Positions 25,250 through 50,493 of a stretch of 64,000 nucleotides of DNA are shown in pieces. This DNA is from Mytilus trossulus (Eukaryota; Mollusca; Bivalvia; Mytilida; Mytilidae). A model generated the notes under the pieces. It was not told the origin of the DNA, ran no database searches, and saw nothing but the letters and a program-made list of their open reading frames with translations. Within the stretch, counting starts at the first letter, position 1. Every line of letters begins with the position of its first letter. A program made the translations under genes and the position numbers. Location of the stretch: NCBI RefSeq assembly GCF_036588685.1, contig NC_086383.1, positions 47,326,448 to 47,390,447 on the forward strand, in the 5' to 3' direction.

Positions 25250-25800
25250 GGATTGAGTGGTGTATTGCAATGATCTTATATATCCTATATACTCCATGAT
25301 TCACTGTGATTATAACGGGTTATATCCACTCCAGGGTTAGGTGATGTATTGCAATGATCTAATAAATCCTATACACACCATGGTTCAGTGATTAAATGTC
25401 ATGATTTATAACTGGTTACGCACTCGTTATGGTTAAGTAGTGTATTGCAATGATCTAATAAATCCTATACACTCCATGATTCAGTGATCAAATGTCATGA
25501 TTTATAACTGGTTATGCACTCGTTATGGTTAAGTAGTGTATTGCAATGATCTAATAAATCCTACACACTCCATGGTTCAGTGATCAAATGTCATGATTTA
25601 TAACTGGTTACGCACTCGTCATGGTTAAGTAGTGTATTGCAATGATCTAATAAATCCTATACACTCCATGATTCAGTGATCAAATGTCATGATTTATAAC
25701 TGGTTATGCACTCGTCATGGTTAAGTAGTGTATTGCAATGATCTAATAAATCCTATACACTCCATGATTCAGTGATTAAATGTCATGATTTATAACTCTC
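25250..25800 (+). repeat. 96-bp satellite array
   Basis: The landmark TCCATG occurs at 25473, 25569, 25665 and 25761, a spacing of exactly 96 bp. Units are near identical over 'atgatttataactggttatg' and 'aatgatctaataaatcct'. The array ends near 25795. Confidence 0.92.
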
Positions 25801-26479
25801 AGAGATTCAACAATTCATTGCCAATGACAATCTTTTAAGCTTGGAAATTGTCTGGTTTAGTTGTCATAGGGGAAAATAGTATGCAGGCTAAGATTTTGCA
25901 GTGTTCATATGTTTTATTTTACCTCTGTGACAACTTTAATTCAACTAACAGCGTCTTCAAAAGCCATTGTTGATCAGTGTTTTCTTCAAGATAGGTTGTA
26001 AGACAGATGATTACTACTTTGCTCGTTTTTAACAGAAGCATGCGTTCGATTCTTGTTTAAAACTAGAGAGTTTATAGAAAGTTAAAAATTATGACATTGA
26101 ATCGCTGAATTTCATTACGACATTAAAGGTATATTGATTTTCTTTACAAGGCACAATAAAGTGTTGCTTTGACATGCAGTTGTTGCCACTTTATTTGATA
26201 TTAAAACAAAAGAGTTGTGTCTGCTTGAAATTGAGGAATTTAACATGGAGCCATGAATTAGTGGTGTACTTCCTGGTGATTTTTTTTTTGGCTCCATGTT
26301 GAAGGCCTCACTTTATCTTTGAGATAAAAAAAACAATAATTTTGTAATTTTGTGTCCTGGATTGAAAACCTATATCCTAAGTACAAATACTAATATGCTG
26401 ATAAGCTAGAAGCCAATAATGAGATAACATCCATACCATTATAATTTATTCTTGCTGGAACAACTTTCTCCTTTTAATT

Positions 26480-27475
26480 AGGTCTTTCCACCTTTCCGTG
26501 GAAAGACCTATTGAATTTGTTCTGATTATTATTATTATTATTTTTTTTTTTTTTCTTCCGCCTAATTTTTTTTCTTGCGTAGTATTGATGTTTCAAAAGA
26601 TGTCGCTTAGATATTTGGAATATGGTATCATATAGTTTATACGCTTTAAAATTTACAACTGCGTAACAAAATACTTAACATTGTAAGAGTTATCTCCCCA
26701 AACACTGTTTTTCTTGTGGCCACTACTCCTTCGCAACCGTAAAAGATTACGACAAATTTATTTTACCAAATTGCTCGTTATATCTTAAGGATTAGGATAT
26801 TCATTTGGACCGAAGCTTTACGGAGACTCCATATGAGAGTTATTCCCCCTTTTCCATTGAATTAATTGATATGCATTTCTAAATGGCAAACCATAAGTGA
26901 TAGAGACCTAGGGTCTTCAGATTTGAGGTCCTTGGTCCAATTTCGCCCTCACCGTTCAACAATTTTCGACACCGTCTAAATAACCATGTTAGTTGGGTCA
27001 AAGCGTCAAGGTCAAAGGTCAAGGTCATATTCTAAATTTTGATTTTGGCTTATTTTCACTTATTTCCAAAAACCGTATGACATATCGACAAATAATTTTT
27101 CATAAATTGTTAGTTGCGACATGTCCTTACTTGTATATTTTGGTTGAAAGGGTGCGCAGACAATACATGGGAGCTTTTGCCCATCTTACATTTAGAATTA
27201 TGTGTAAATTGATATTACTCATTAACCAAACATATTAAAGACCTAGGGTCTTTTGATTTAAGGTCCTTGGTTTGTGACCTTAAAATTGAGGTCAAGGTCA
27301 TAGGTTAAAGGACGTTCTAGATTTTGACCTTTGCTTTAAATTCATATTAATACATCCTAAAGCCATAGGAACTAACATTTTAAACTGATTTTTCATATTT
27401 CAATATCAAAATAGAACTTTACTAGTGGAAAGACCTTCAATTGTTCTCTGAACAATTGGTTTTTAATTCTATATA
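26480..27475. mobile_element. ~1-kb AGGTCTTTCCAC element (non-autonomous, bivalve type)
   Basis: The left end carries a short self-inverted pair AGGTCTTTCCAC/GTGGAAAGACCT (26480-26509). GTGGAAAGACC and a small hairpin (CAATTGTTCTCTGAACAATTG) recur at the right end near 27425-27458. Behind the left end are an ATT microsatellite and a T-run. Inside, 'gacctagggtctt..gatttgaggtcc' occurs twice (about 26906 and 27239). I recall this edge sequence as frequent in bivalve genomes. No transposase frame is visible. Confidence 0.55.
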
Positions 27476-27566
27476 TAGTTCTTGTACATTATGACTTAGA
27501 CATGACAAATTAGTTACATTTAAAAACAAAGCACAACAAAATTCATCAAAAAGTATATACAAGTAA

Positions 27567-27577
27567 TTTATTTTATT
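27567..27577 (-). terminator. Overlapping poly(A) signals for NDUFV1
   Basis: On the minus strand two overlapping AATAAA hexamers lie about 510 nt after the NDUFV1 stop codon. The transcript would end just before the transposon-like unit to the left. Assigned by position only. Confidence 0.5.
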
Positions 27578-28087
27578 TGTAAACAATACATACTGTAATC
27601 TAGTCTCAATTCATAACGTGTCAAAGAGTTATGTTTTAAAACAAGTGTATAAATAGTAAAATGAAATCCATCAACATACAAAACAAAAGTAGCATCTTGA
27701 TCTGAAATGAAGTAACTTTCAATTTTGAAAAGATTGCCAAAAATTCCTCCTACAAAAATGCAAAAATTGCTAAATAATTTTTGCACTTACGTATTCAAAA
27801 TGGTCTCTGACAAAAACCTCTCTCAAGAGTTCATGTGATGGGAAAGAGCAAACTAGTTTGACTGACAATTGATGTTGTGTGGTCCCCAAAATGAATTACA
27901 ATAGTTTGAATTATTTTTTCAATTCATGGAGCCAAGAAAACTTTTATCATAGTTTTTACCATTAGTCTAAACTTGCAATTTTACAGTTATTCCTTTGTGA
28001 AACAATAGCTATAGTAGTCTATCTGTATGACAGTTATAATTTAAATACACTTCAAAGACAAAGTAACTGATGAACAGGAGACTATTT

Positions 28088-42181
<14,094 letters not shown>

Positions 42182-42204
42182 TGTTGTTCTCTGACTGCCC
42201 TTGA

Positions 42205-42290
42205 TTTGTACCTGACGACGTCAACTAGAAATATTTTCTCCTTCAGAAAATCACCCTTGTTTAAATCGTTTTGGTGATTGGTCAAAGACA
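42205..42290 (-). promoter_or_regulatory. Candidate NDUFV1 core promoter region
   Basis: On the minus strand, about 35 bp upstream of the ATG, is TGACGTCGTCA (42213-42223), a CREB/ATF-like motif. About 55 bp further upstream is a CCAAT box (ATTGG at 42277-42281 on plus). No TATA box stands out, as is usual for genes of this kind. Motif matches only. Confidence 0.4.
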
Positions 42291-42400
42291 AATTTGAGTT
42301 ACTTCCCTTTGATTATGAAAGATTTTATACAACACAAAGTTTAGCTTCCTAAAAAGCTTGACTGAATGTATTGGTCGTTTCTGAATCGTAGTTAGACTAA

Positions 42401-42603
42401 TGAGGGGGGATAGGACCTTTATCGGGACTCCGGGATCGGGTGTTTTTAAGCTCGGGATTTCGGGATTGACCCTTTCGGGATTTGGGATTTCTTTTTTCGA
42501 ATTTCGAGACCTCGGGATTTCGTATTTTTCCAGCCCGGGATTTCGGGATTTCGTGTTTTTAAGCTCGGGATTTCGGGATCAGGACCCCTCCTATCCCCCC
42601 TCA
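42401..42603. mobile_element. 203-bp MITE with perfect 15-bp ends and CTAA duplication
   Basis: TGAGGGGGGATAGGA (42401-42415) and TCCTATCCCCCCTCA (42589-42603) are exact inverted repeats. CTAA lies directly outside both (42397-42400, 42604-42607). The body is a run of CGGGATTTCGGGATTTCG units. It sits about 220 bp upstream of the NDUFV1 start codon. Confidence 0.85.
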
Positions 42604-43563
42604 CTAATGCTAATGCGCATCTTTTAAAAAAATAAGGTTACAAAACTATGAAATTTCAACTTATTCGAAATATCTTGAATACGGTGAATTTCGTACTTTA
42701 TTTGGCCTTAATATTTTATAACATTTTTGATTCGAGCGTCACTGATGAGTCTTATCATAGATATCCAGGTGTAATGATAAGTCCTTATACTAAGGCTATT
42801 TTTTTCTGTAGATTTGGTTTTCATTTTTAATTACCATGCATTGTCAAGCTTGGTAACTCAAAATTATTTGTCAGTAACTAAATGTACGATGCTGTCCCAT
42901 ACTGAACCTTCTGACCTTGTTTGTTTACATTTAAATTTCAATGGCGTCAAAATCACGTGATGTCAATTCGTTCTACCCAATCAAATTGCTCTACTGTCAA
43001 TTAGGGGATTTTTCAGTCTACGGCAATTACGTTATTTCTTTGTGGGATATTGCTTCAAAATAGTTTGCAATAATTTTGGGTTTTATTCAACAGGAACACT
43101 CTTTTTTTGCCATCCCCTTTGACATCAATGGAATTCTGTATGAATTCTTACCTACATTCCTGATGGTCAGAATATCGATCTTTTTATAATGAATAAAAAG
43201 AAAATTAAATGTAAATTGTTTTTTATTAACCTAATCGATATTCCTGTACAAAATTATGGCATGGGCATCGTTTTTTCAATTAGTTTTCCTTTCATTTTGG
43301 TTGGGGTTTTTTTCGCGGGAAAATCGCGAAAGACGTAAGGAGCATTTCATTTTAAATTCCTAAAAATACAATTTGCTTGACCTGTATTGCCTGCCACAAG
43401 ATTGATGACGCTGAATGGAATGTACACAAAGCAATGGAGGCCGGAAATGGGATTTTGTGAAGTTCTAGAATGTTTTTAGACATTCGGAAGTCGGGATTGA
43501 AACGGGCATTAGAAAATTGGCATTTTTTTTTAGCAATAATTGAGAACAACAATGAAAACTTAC

Positions 43564-43650
43564 CTTCAGAAACGTTTTTCTATTCAAAAGTGCAGAAAAA
43601 ACATATTCTGCACTGTTTTTCTACGCCGGAAGTAGCATAGTGACGTCAAT
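43564..43650 (-). promoter_or_regulatory. Candidate minus-strand promoter and short non-coding first exon
   Basis: CCGGAAGT (an ETS/GABP site, 43626-43633 on plus) and TGACGTCA (a consensus CRE, 43641-43648) lie 10 bp apart. On the minus strand they are followed by about 60 nt ending in TTTCTGAAG and a strong donor GTAAGT (43563-43558). The stretch contains a GTGCAGAA...TTCTGCAC hairpin. ATG frames in it stop at once, so any exon here would be untranslated. ETS and CRE sites are typical of nuclear genes for mitochondrial proteins, so an alternative NDUFV1 promoter is one reading. Confidence 0.3.
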
Positions 43651-43724
43651 ACAGAGTTTCCCCGTGTGTTAAGTTTAAACACAAATACCTAACGAACTGA
43701 CAAGATGAACGATTTTAGACTACG

Positions 43725-43945
43725 GTAGGATACCAGGAATAAATTTAGTATATACACCAGACGCGCGTTTCGTCTACAAAAGACTCATCAGTGACGCTCG
43801 AATCCAAAAAAGTTCAAAAGGCCAAATAAAGTACGAAGTTGAAGAGCATTGAGAACAAAAATTCCCAAAAGTTTTACCAAATACAGCTGAGGTGATCTAT
43901 GCCTGAGGTAGAAAAGCCTTAGTATTTAAAAAAAAATCAAAAATT
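43725..43945 (+). repeat. Dispersed repeat family D, longest copy
   Basis: It runs from 'aggataccaggaat' through 'cagacgcgcgtttcgtctac', 'aaaagactcatcagtgacgc', 'aagttgaagagcattgaga' and 'ctatgcctgaggtagaaaag'. It is the fullest copy of this family in the window and lies directly before a perfect palindrome. Confidence 0.85.
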
Positions 43946-43977
43946 TGAAAACAGTAAAATTTTAGTTAGTCAAGTTA

Positions 43978-44082
43978 GTCAATAATTGGTTGGTTAGGTG
44001 TTCTACTGTTTATCGTCGGAGAACAATGAGTCATTGTTCTCCGACGATAAACAGTAGAACACCTAACCAACCAATTATTGAC
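43978..44082. repeat. Perfect 105-nt palindrome (52-bp arms)
   Basis: Every base of 43978-44029 pairs with 44031-44082 around a single G at 44030. The centre reads ATGAGTCAT, an AP-1-like site. There is no spacer and no mismatch, so the structure is young or an assembly artefact. Confidence 0.95.
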
Positions 44083-44760
44083 AATCATGATGATTAAACG
44101 AAGTTTAATGTTCAGTGGCAAATATTACTAACATATCAGGACAAGAATTTTTTTTTGAGATGTGAAAAGGAACCCTGATTAATACTACAGCTGAACAACA
44201 GGCTGTCGGGTTTTAAACTTGATACTTGATAGTTCTCAAACACGACATTCGCCCACAGGAAGAAGTGCCGCTATATTCAGACCATAATCTATCTCTGAGC
44301 CGACTAGTTACAACTCTTATTTATTACTTATTGCTTAGCGGAGCATGATATCATTATGTACGGCCACACTTTTTGGCCGGAAGTCCTCCGTTAACAATGG
44401 AAAAATGACTGATGACATATCACGGATTTTCTTTTATCACAATCCTTGTCCGGCTGGAAATGTTAAGTTGTACTGCTGAATAGACAGATGATCAGATGTA
44501 TACATGGTAATGGACTCGCATGAATCAGGAAAATCGATCTCGGATGGAAAACTGTTGTACTTAGATTTCGTTCCTTAAATGAGCTTGTTTATTTATTTAT
44601 AATTACTTACAAGTATTATCGTTCATATAAATATACAGTTGATTTCTGTTGCTTAATGGATCTTGTATAATTGATTTCATTTATGTTCAATTTAATTGTT
44701 GACTTTCATAAATCTTTTAATTCAAAGTGATCTTCAACTAATTTTATTGTTTATCAGATA

Positions 44761-44816
44761 GTTTCCTCAAGGATTTGTATAGTTAGACTAACTATACAAA
44801 TCCTTGGTTTCCTCAA
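44761..44816. repeat. 19-bp perfect hairpin between 10-bp direct repeats
   Basis: CAAGGATTTGTATAGTTAG (44768-44786), a single A, then its exact reverse complement (44788-44806). GTTTCCTCAA occurs on both sides (44761-44770, 44807-44816), overlapping the left arm by three bases. It resembles a snap-back or template-switch insertion. Confidence 0.9.
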
Positions 44817-45825
44817 ATAACCAGGTAAAATCTAAATAGGTAATTAAAGAATAAACCAGAAACAGATTTTTACCCTTATGGCCATCATTTTTACTATGTT
44901 TATATTTAGAAATGAAAATAATTAAAATAATTTGTTTTTGTTCTAATTGAGATTGTGACACAGTGATGACTGCTGTACTCCTATTTTGACAATTTTACCT
45001 TTTTATGTCTGTTTTTTTTTCACGCATCTTTGTTAATATAATGGAATTAAAGCGACTGTCATACAATTGTGAGGTTTAGCGCTTTTTAAATCAGGTCCAA
45101 TCCACTATTTTCTACACTTGAAATGCCTGTACCAATGCAGGAATATGACAGTTGTTGTCCATTCGTTTGATATGTTTTATCATTTGATTTTGCCATTTGA
45201 TTAGGGACTTTCCGTTTTAAATTTTCCACGGAGTTCAGTATTTTTGTGATATTACTTTTTGGGTATAATGAGCTGCTGTTTTGAGTGATCTACATATGAA
45301 ATGAAATATCGTTTATACGGTCAACGAAATCCACTTTCTTAAAATTTCCGTCCAAAATCGCGGATAAAAGAAGGAAATCTGGAAAGTTTCAAATTCAAAG
45401 ATCATGTGTACGGGAATGGTTCTGCGTTTTCCACTACACATTATATTCCGTTTCTTAACAACGATACAACGACTGGAAACCGCTAAAGAAGATGCGAAAA
45501 TGAATGCTTCTATATATAGAGGGCTATCATAAGTCTAAACTTAATTTGAGACTTTTCTTACTATACATCTTGGGCTTCTTAAAACATTGATGCAACATTT
45601 ACTTCTGGAAACCGAGCAATTACTAAGCGAAACCGTCGGACACTCATGTCCATAATGTCATTGGTATTCTACGGACGACAAAGAATTGCCTTGTGTGGCG
45701 ACAAAGTTGATGATACTGATAAGGTAGGCAGTATCAACTAAAAAAAATCAAAGAATTTCTTAATTTCAGAATTGGCGCTGGTGATTCAATTCTAGAGAAA
45801 CATCTTAACTCATGTAAGAAAAATT

Positions 45826-46530
45826 TGTAAGGGTTCCACCGAACCCAGTGTCTCGCCTACTTTTGCTGTTAATCACACATTCAACAAAAATGATGAAAAA
45901 AAATCAATAAAATTATTCCTCTTAGTTGATACTATCTTTTGATTGTCAGAAGCATCTGTCTAAGTTTGTTAAAAATCCAGGCTAGTTTAAGAATCTTAAA
46001 AATGTTTTAAAAACTTTAACCACAGAGTGAATGTAGTGTTTCCTTGCAGAAAAAAAATAAGTTCATTTATAAGTAAAATACAGAAAAATGGAATTTTATT
46101 TTTACAAAATTTACTTCTGAATACTATCTTCTGATCATAAACAAGGTTCTGGCCAAGTTCGGTACAATTCAGGATAGTTTAAGAAAGTTATTAAAATTTT
46201 AAAAACTTTAACCACAGAGTGAATGTAATGGTTCCTTGCAGAAAAACTAAGTCCATTTATAAGTAAAATACGAAAAAAATGAAATTTTATTTTAAAAATA
46301 ATTACTCCTGGATACTATCTTATGAACATAAACAAGCTTCTGTCCAAGTTTGGTAGAAATCCATGATATTTCAATAAAGTTATTAAAATTTCAAAAACTT
46401 TAACCACAGAGTGAATAATTGTGGACGCCGCCGCCGACACCGACGACGACGACGACACCAATGCCGACGGAATGTAGGATCGCTATGTCTCACTTTTTCG
46501 ATTAAAGTCGAAGGCTCGACAAAAACCGTT
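45826..46530 (+). mobile_element. Repeat unit with 191-bp tandem copies and a GAC/CCG microsatellite
   Basis: The landmark 'ccacagagtgaa' lies at about 46021, 46212 and 46404, giving a period of about 191 bp over 2-3 units. It is followed by a CCGCCG/GACGACGAC microsatellite (46424-46460) and 'ggaatgtaggatcgctatg', 'agtcgaaggctcgacaaaaa'. The start 'agggttccaccgaacccagt' and this end are ones I recall from bivalve interspersed elements. No coding frame. Confidence 0.6.
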
Positions 46531-46849
46531 CCTACTCTTCCATAACTTCACAAAACGACCTATTGTTGTGTTTAAGAGAAAACATACAAACAAGATTGAC
46601 TTGATTGCCAGCAAATTAAAGCACAAGCTATTTGGCCCGTATAATGGAATACAATGTGACGACATATATATAATAGACTCTAGTAATTTGGAGCAACTTG
46701 GTCTTGTCATCTGTTATACAGTCGATTGGTATTCAAAGGAGCGCTTATTATAATTTATCATCGGCAATGCGAAAATATTACTGGCATAGAAAATGCAAAA
46801 TTGAAAACAAAGTTATAGGGTTTCTTATAGTAACGCTGGGTTAGATACT

Positions 46850-47010
46850 CAACTGTGCAGTTCCAAAACCTTAGACGGCGCCGCCAACATGTCAGGAAAA
46901 TATAATGGTTGTGCTGTCAAGTTCCGTGAACAATCTCAAAAGGCCGTTTATCATCACGAATGTTATTCACATGATTTGAACTTAGTACTATACATAAATT
47001 ATTATTATAG
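46850..47010 (+). pseudogene. hAT transposase relic (ZMYM1/DUF4371-like core)
   Basis: One frame encodes DGAANMSGKYNGCAVKFREQ, then SQKAVYHHECYSH and LNLVL. DGAANMSG with the following C-x-SH-x-LN pattern is the conserved core of hAT-family transposases and of ZMYM1/DUF4371 proteins derived from them. The frame degrades within about 35 residues and has neither a zinc finger nor a dimerisation domain nearby. It is a fragment, not a gene. Confidence 0.75.
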
Positions 47011-47099
47011 AGATATGTCTCGCCTTTTTGTAATTTTGATTATGCAAATGTTGAAATCAAAACAGCAATACGTTAACATCTTACACAAGTTATGCAAAG

Positions 47100-47870
47100 T
47101 CAATGAACCATGACTGAGTACCATGACTCAACAATCTCCATGTAAATGAGATGTGCCAATGCAAATGCAACTGCATATCAAATACCATTGACTTATTATA
47201 AGTCGTTCCCAAACCTAAATACAAACATTAACTTGTAAACTATGAAAAAGATTCAAAGTCAATGAACCATGAAGATGGGGTGGGGCTAATTAATCTCCAT
47301 GGAAACGATAATTGCAGATGCCAATAAATATGCATACCAAATATCATTGACTTAACATTAGCAGTTCATCTTAAACTGAGCTAATCACAAACTAATACAT
47401 GTAAACTAAGATAAGTTTAAAAGTCATTAGACTGTGACTGAGGGGCGATCGAGGTCAAATATTCTCCGTGGGAATGAGACGTGCCAATGCTAATGCAACT
47501 GAATACCAATTAACATTGGCCTTCCACTTATTGTTCCCCTTGAAATGACCTAATCACAAACTAAGACTGAAAACTTTGAAAACATTTCAAAGTCAATAGA
47601 CAATGACTAAGGGGGTGGAGCCGAATTATCTCCATGGAAATGAAATATGCCAATGCTTATACAACTGCATACCAAATATCACTGAACTACCACTTGTGGT
47701 TCCACATAAAATGACATAATCACTAACTAATACATGTTATATATAAGCAAAAGTTTCGAAGTCTTTATATAGACCATGACAGAAGGGACAGTGCCAAATA
47801 ATCTTCATGGAAATGAGATGTACCAATGCTTATACAACTGCAAATATAAGAATAGTTATCAAAGGTGCCA
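47100..47870 (+). repeat. ~165-bp satellite, five units
   Basis: The landmark 'atctccatggaaatgag' (with changes) occurs near 47137, 47295, 47464, 47630 and 47803, a spacing of about 160-173 bp. Each unit also has 'tgccaatgctaatgcaactg', 'cataccaaatatcattgac' and 'aatcacaaactaat'. It follows the hAT relic directly. Confidence 0.85.
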
Positions 47871-48240
47871 GTTTTATAAGATATGAGTGCCAATAAGACA
47901 ACTCTCTATCCAAGTAACAAATGATATTGGTAAAAGTACGGTCTTCAACATGGAGTCCTGGCTCACACCGAACAGCAAGCTATAAAGGTTTTTTGAAAAA
48001 TGACTAGTTATAAATCATTCAAATGGGAAAAACAACGGTCTAATCTATATAAAAAACGTGAAACGAGAAAGTCGTATGAACCAAATCAACAAACGGCAAC
48101 TACCGAACATCAGGTTCCTGACTTAGGACAGGTGCAAACAAATGCAGCGGTTTAAATGTTTAAATAAGTAACAACCTTCAGTCTTACTTAAAACAATAGT
48201 GTAACATCACAACATAGAAAGACACACTATAAAATATTAA
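47861..48240 (+). repeat. Dispersed repeat family A copy
   Basis: 'gagtgccaataagacaact', 'ggtcttcaacatggagtcc', 'gaaccaaatcaacaaacggc' and 'cctgacttaggacaggtgc' run in the order seen at 6190-6560 and 50494-50880. The small open frames in these copies are not conserved, so it is treated as non-coding. Confidence 0.75.
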
Positions 48241-49009
48241 TTGAAATGGTTTATACATACGCTGATCGAATAAATTTGATCTATGACACAAGGTAAATAC
48301 AAAATCAATAAAAGATGGGACGAATAAATAAAGGCAACAGTAGTTCACCGCTGTGACATGTTAAATAATTTCAGAAAGTCAACCTTATAAAAACAACACA
48401 CGATTTATAGTACACATTTGCCTATGTAAATTTTAAAACTGTTTGTATGTACATTGAACGACAAATTTATGTGACGTATTAAAATTTTCTGACGTCAGAC
48501 ACTCAAATCAATCAATGTGTTCGTAGATAGAAGATGTTTTTGTGTTCTGTTAAATTGTCCCTTTTAAAATTGTTATACGATGATGACTGATGTACCCATA
48601 TTTTGACTATTTTATTGATTGTGACTTTATTTAACGCATCATGTGAATATAACGGAGTTTGATGAGACTGTTATTAAAGTGAGAGGGCTAGCGCTATAGA
48701 ACCAGGTTTAATCCACCAATTTCTACATTTTAAAATGCATGTACCAAGTCAGGAATATTTTGGTTTGTTATTTGATTTTGCCATGTGATTATGGACTTTC
48801 CGACTGATTGATTTTTCTCTGAGTTCAGTATTTTTGTGATTTTACTTTTTGATTAACTAAATATAAATGTATCTAAGATATCAATTCATATTGTTCGGCA
48901 TTTTTTCACCCTTTCAAATAAACCCAACATCAAGTAAATCCCTCATAAGTAAGTTTACTTTTCTCTGTATTTCATTGGTAACAGGAACGTACGTTTCTGA
49001 TATATCACT

Positions 49010-49265
49010 ATATAAAAGTCTATCCTGTTACCTTTTTGTCTATCCTGTTACCGATATCAGTATTGCACCTGCGAATGCTTAATTAGGATGATTAAGACGT
49101 TATAACCTTAAGATGAGTTCTGACTTCAAACAACGAAATATTGTATTCGTTTTGCACCTATATGTTAAGATAAAAAAATAACGACGTTTTTGTCTACAAT
49201 TGTCTATCCTGTTACTGTAACCATAGCAACCATAGTAACAGGATAGAAATAACAGGATAGACAAA
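49010..49265. repeat. Cluster of TAACAGGATAGA motifs in both orientations
   Basis: TCTATCCTGTTAC occurs three times on plus (near 49019, 49042 and 49200). TAACAGGATAGA occurs twice in the opposite sense (near 49232 and 49246). The last two groups form a hairpin with a short loop. Weaker echoes (GGTAACAG) lie at about 48977, 49410 and 49588. No gene is seen. Confidence 0.7.
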
Positions 49266-50493
49266 TTTCATCGTTTTTGATTGCTGTTGTGAAATAACTA
49301 TTCCCTTTGGTGAAGTGATTATGTTTTTCTATTGTGAATTTGGTTTCCCGCACGTTATTGCACTTTTTACAAGTATACTGTTGGTGTAATTAATCAAAAT
49401 TGGTGGTAACAGCATAGACATGAAAAAAAGTACGCTCTTTTTTTTCACTAAATGTCTTGAAATTTCCTTTCTCTACACTGTCGTTCAAGAAACGAGGCGC
49501 TTTAAATGTAAAGATTACTTTGCACTTTTGAGATCAACACTGACTGATTCAATATTCATAGGGAGATTAATTTAACGGCTGATTTAAGTAGCGGTAACAG
49601 AAAAAACATGAATCTCCTGTACGCTAATTCAATTTAGTTTGTAGATAATATGTTACATACAATGATAAAGAAGCTACGATTTTTCGTTAGATTAAAAATT
49701 AACGTTCTTTAAAAGTCCCTTTTGCAGATATTAAAGCGATCAGAAAATCGCAAAAAAATCATTTGAAATGTGTTTTTCTGACACTGTACGCAGACAAATA
49801 TCCCTAAAATCGGTCTTAAATGCAGTTTAATCTTATCAAAATAGATGTAAGGTGTGTTTATTATTAATGTTTTGAATCACAAATCCGACAAGCTTTCATT
49901 TAAACCATTACAACGGAAATTTCCATTAGAAATAAAAAAAATTAGCATGGGTGTACTGAAAATTCGACATTTTTTGAAAATGACCCATATGCATTTATGA
50001 ATCCCTTAAGGCGTAAGAATTAAAGGGATGTAGGAGATTGTTGTTGAATTTTCCAAGTTTGTAGGAGACCTTGATATCTTACCCCAGAGGCAACAGGGAC
50101 ATATTGTTTTAGCTGTGTTCGCCCATTCGTCAGTCAGTCACTTGATATTTGGTCCGCTAGAATCTGCCATAGGAGCCCGGTATTCAATTTGCACGCATAC
50201 ACATCTATTACCGTGATATTACTTCATTTCCCCCCGAAAATAATCATTGACTATATTATATGAATGTAATAGCAGTTGACGTAACATTCGCTTGATTTTT
50301 TTATGTGGAGTCAACTTGTGTGCTTCATTACTTTGCGTATTTGTGTCTTTGTAAGTTGTTTGGGATTTGTCATCGCTTTGTCATCCCTTTTTGACAGATT
50401 TTTTCCAGTTTGTTTTTATGCTGTACTGTTTCACCACTGAACCAGGTTGGGGGAGGATTTGGCGCAAGAAAACATGTTTATATATAAAAAAAA

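Larger units (their letters stand above)
22890..27540. other. Convergent intergenic region, mostly repeats
   Basis: No protein gene is recognised. It holds repeat family B copy 3 (about 23210-23480), a 96-bp satellite in two blocks (about 23.75-24.55 and 25.25-25.80 kb), a perfect palindrome between the blocks, and a ~1-kb transposon-like unit (about 26480-27475). It separates the 3' ends of the SLC35F-like and NDUFV1 genes. Confidence 0.6.

Noticed and set aside
23750-25800. Regularly spaced repeats considered as a CRISPR array
   Set aside because: Units are contiguous satellite without unique spacers, and the genome is eukaryotic.
43352-43552. 66-codon minus-strand frame considered as NDUFV1 exon 1
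   Set aside because: No donor in the right phase; the exon at 42136-42181 fits phase, length and presequence properties far better.
46424-46460. GAC/CCG run considered as part of a coding Asp-rich protein
   Set aside because: It is a microsatellite within a dispersed repeat; flanking frames are closed.
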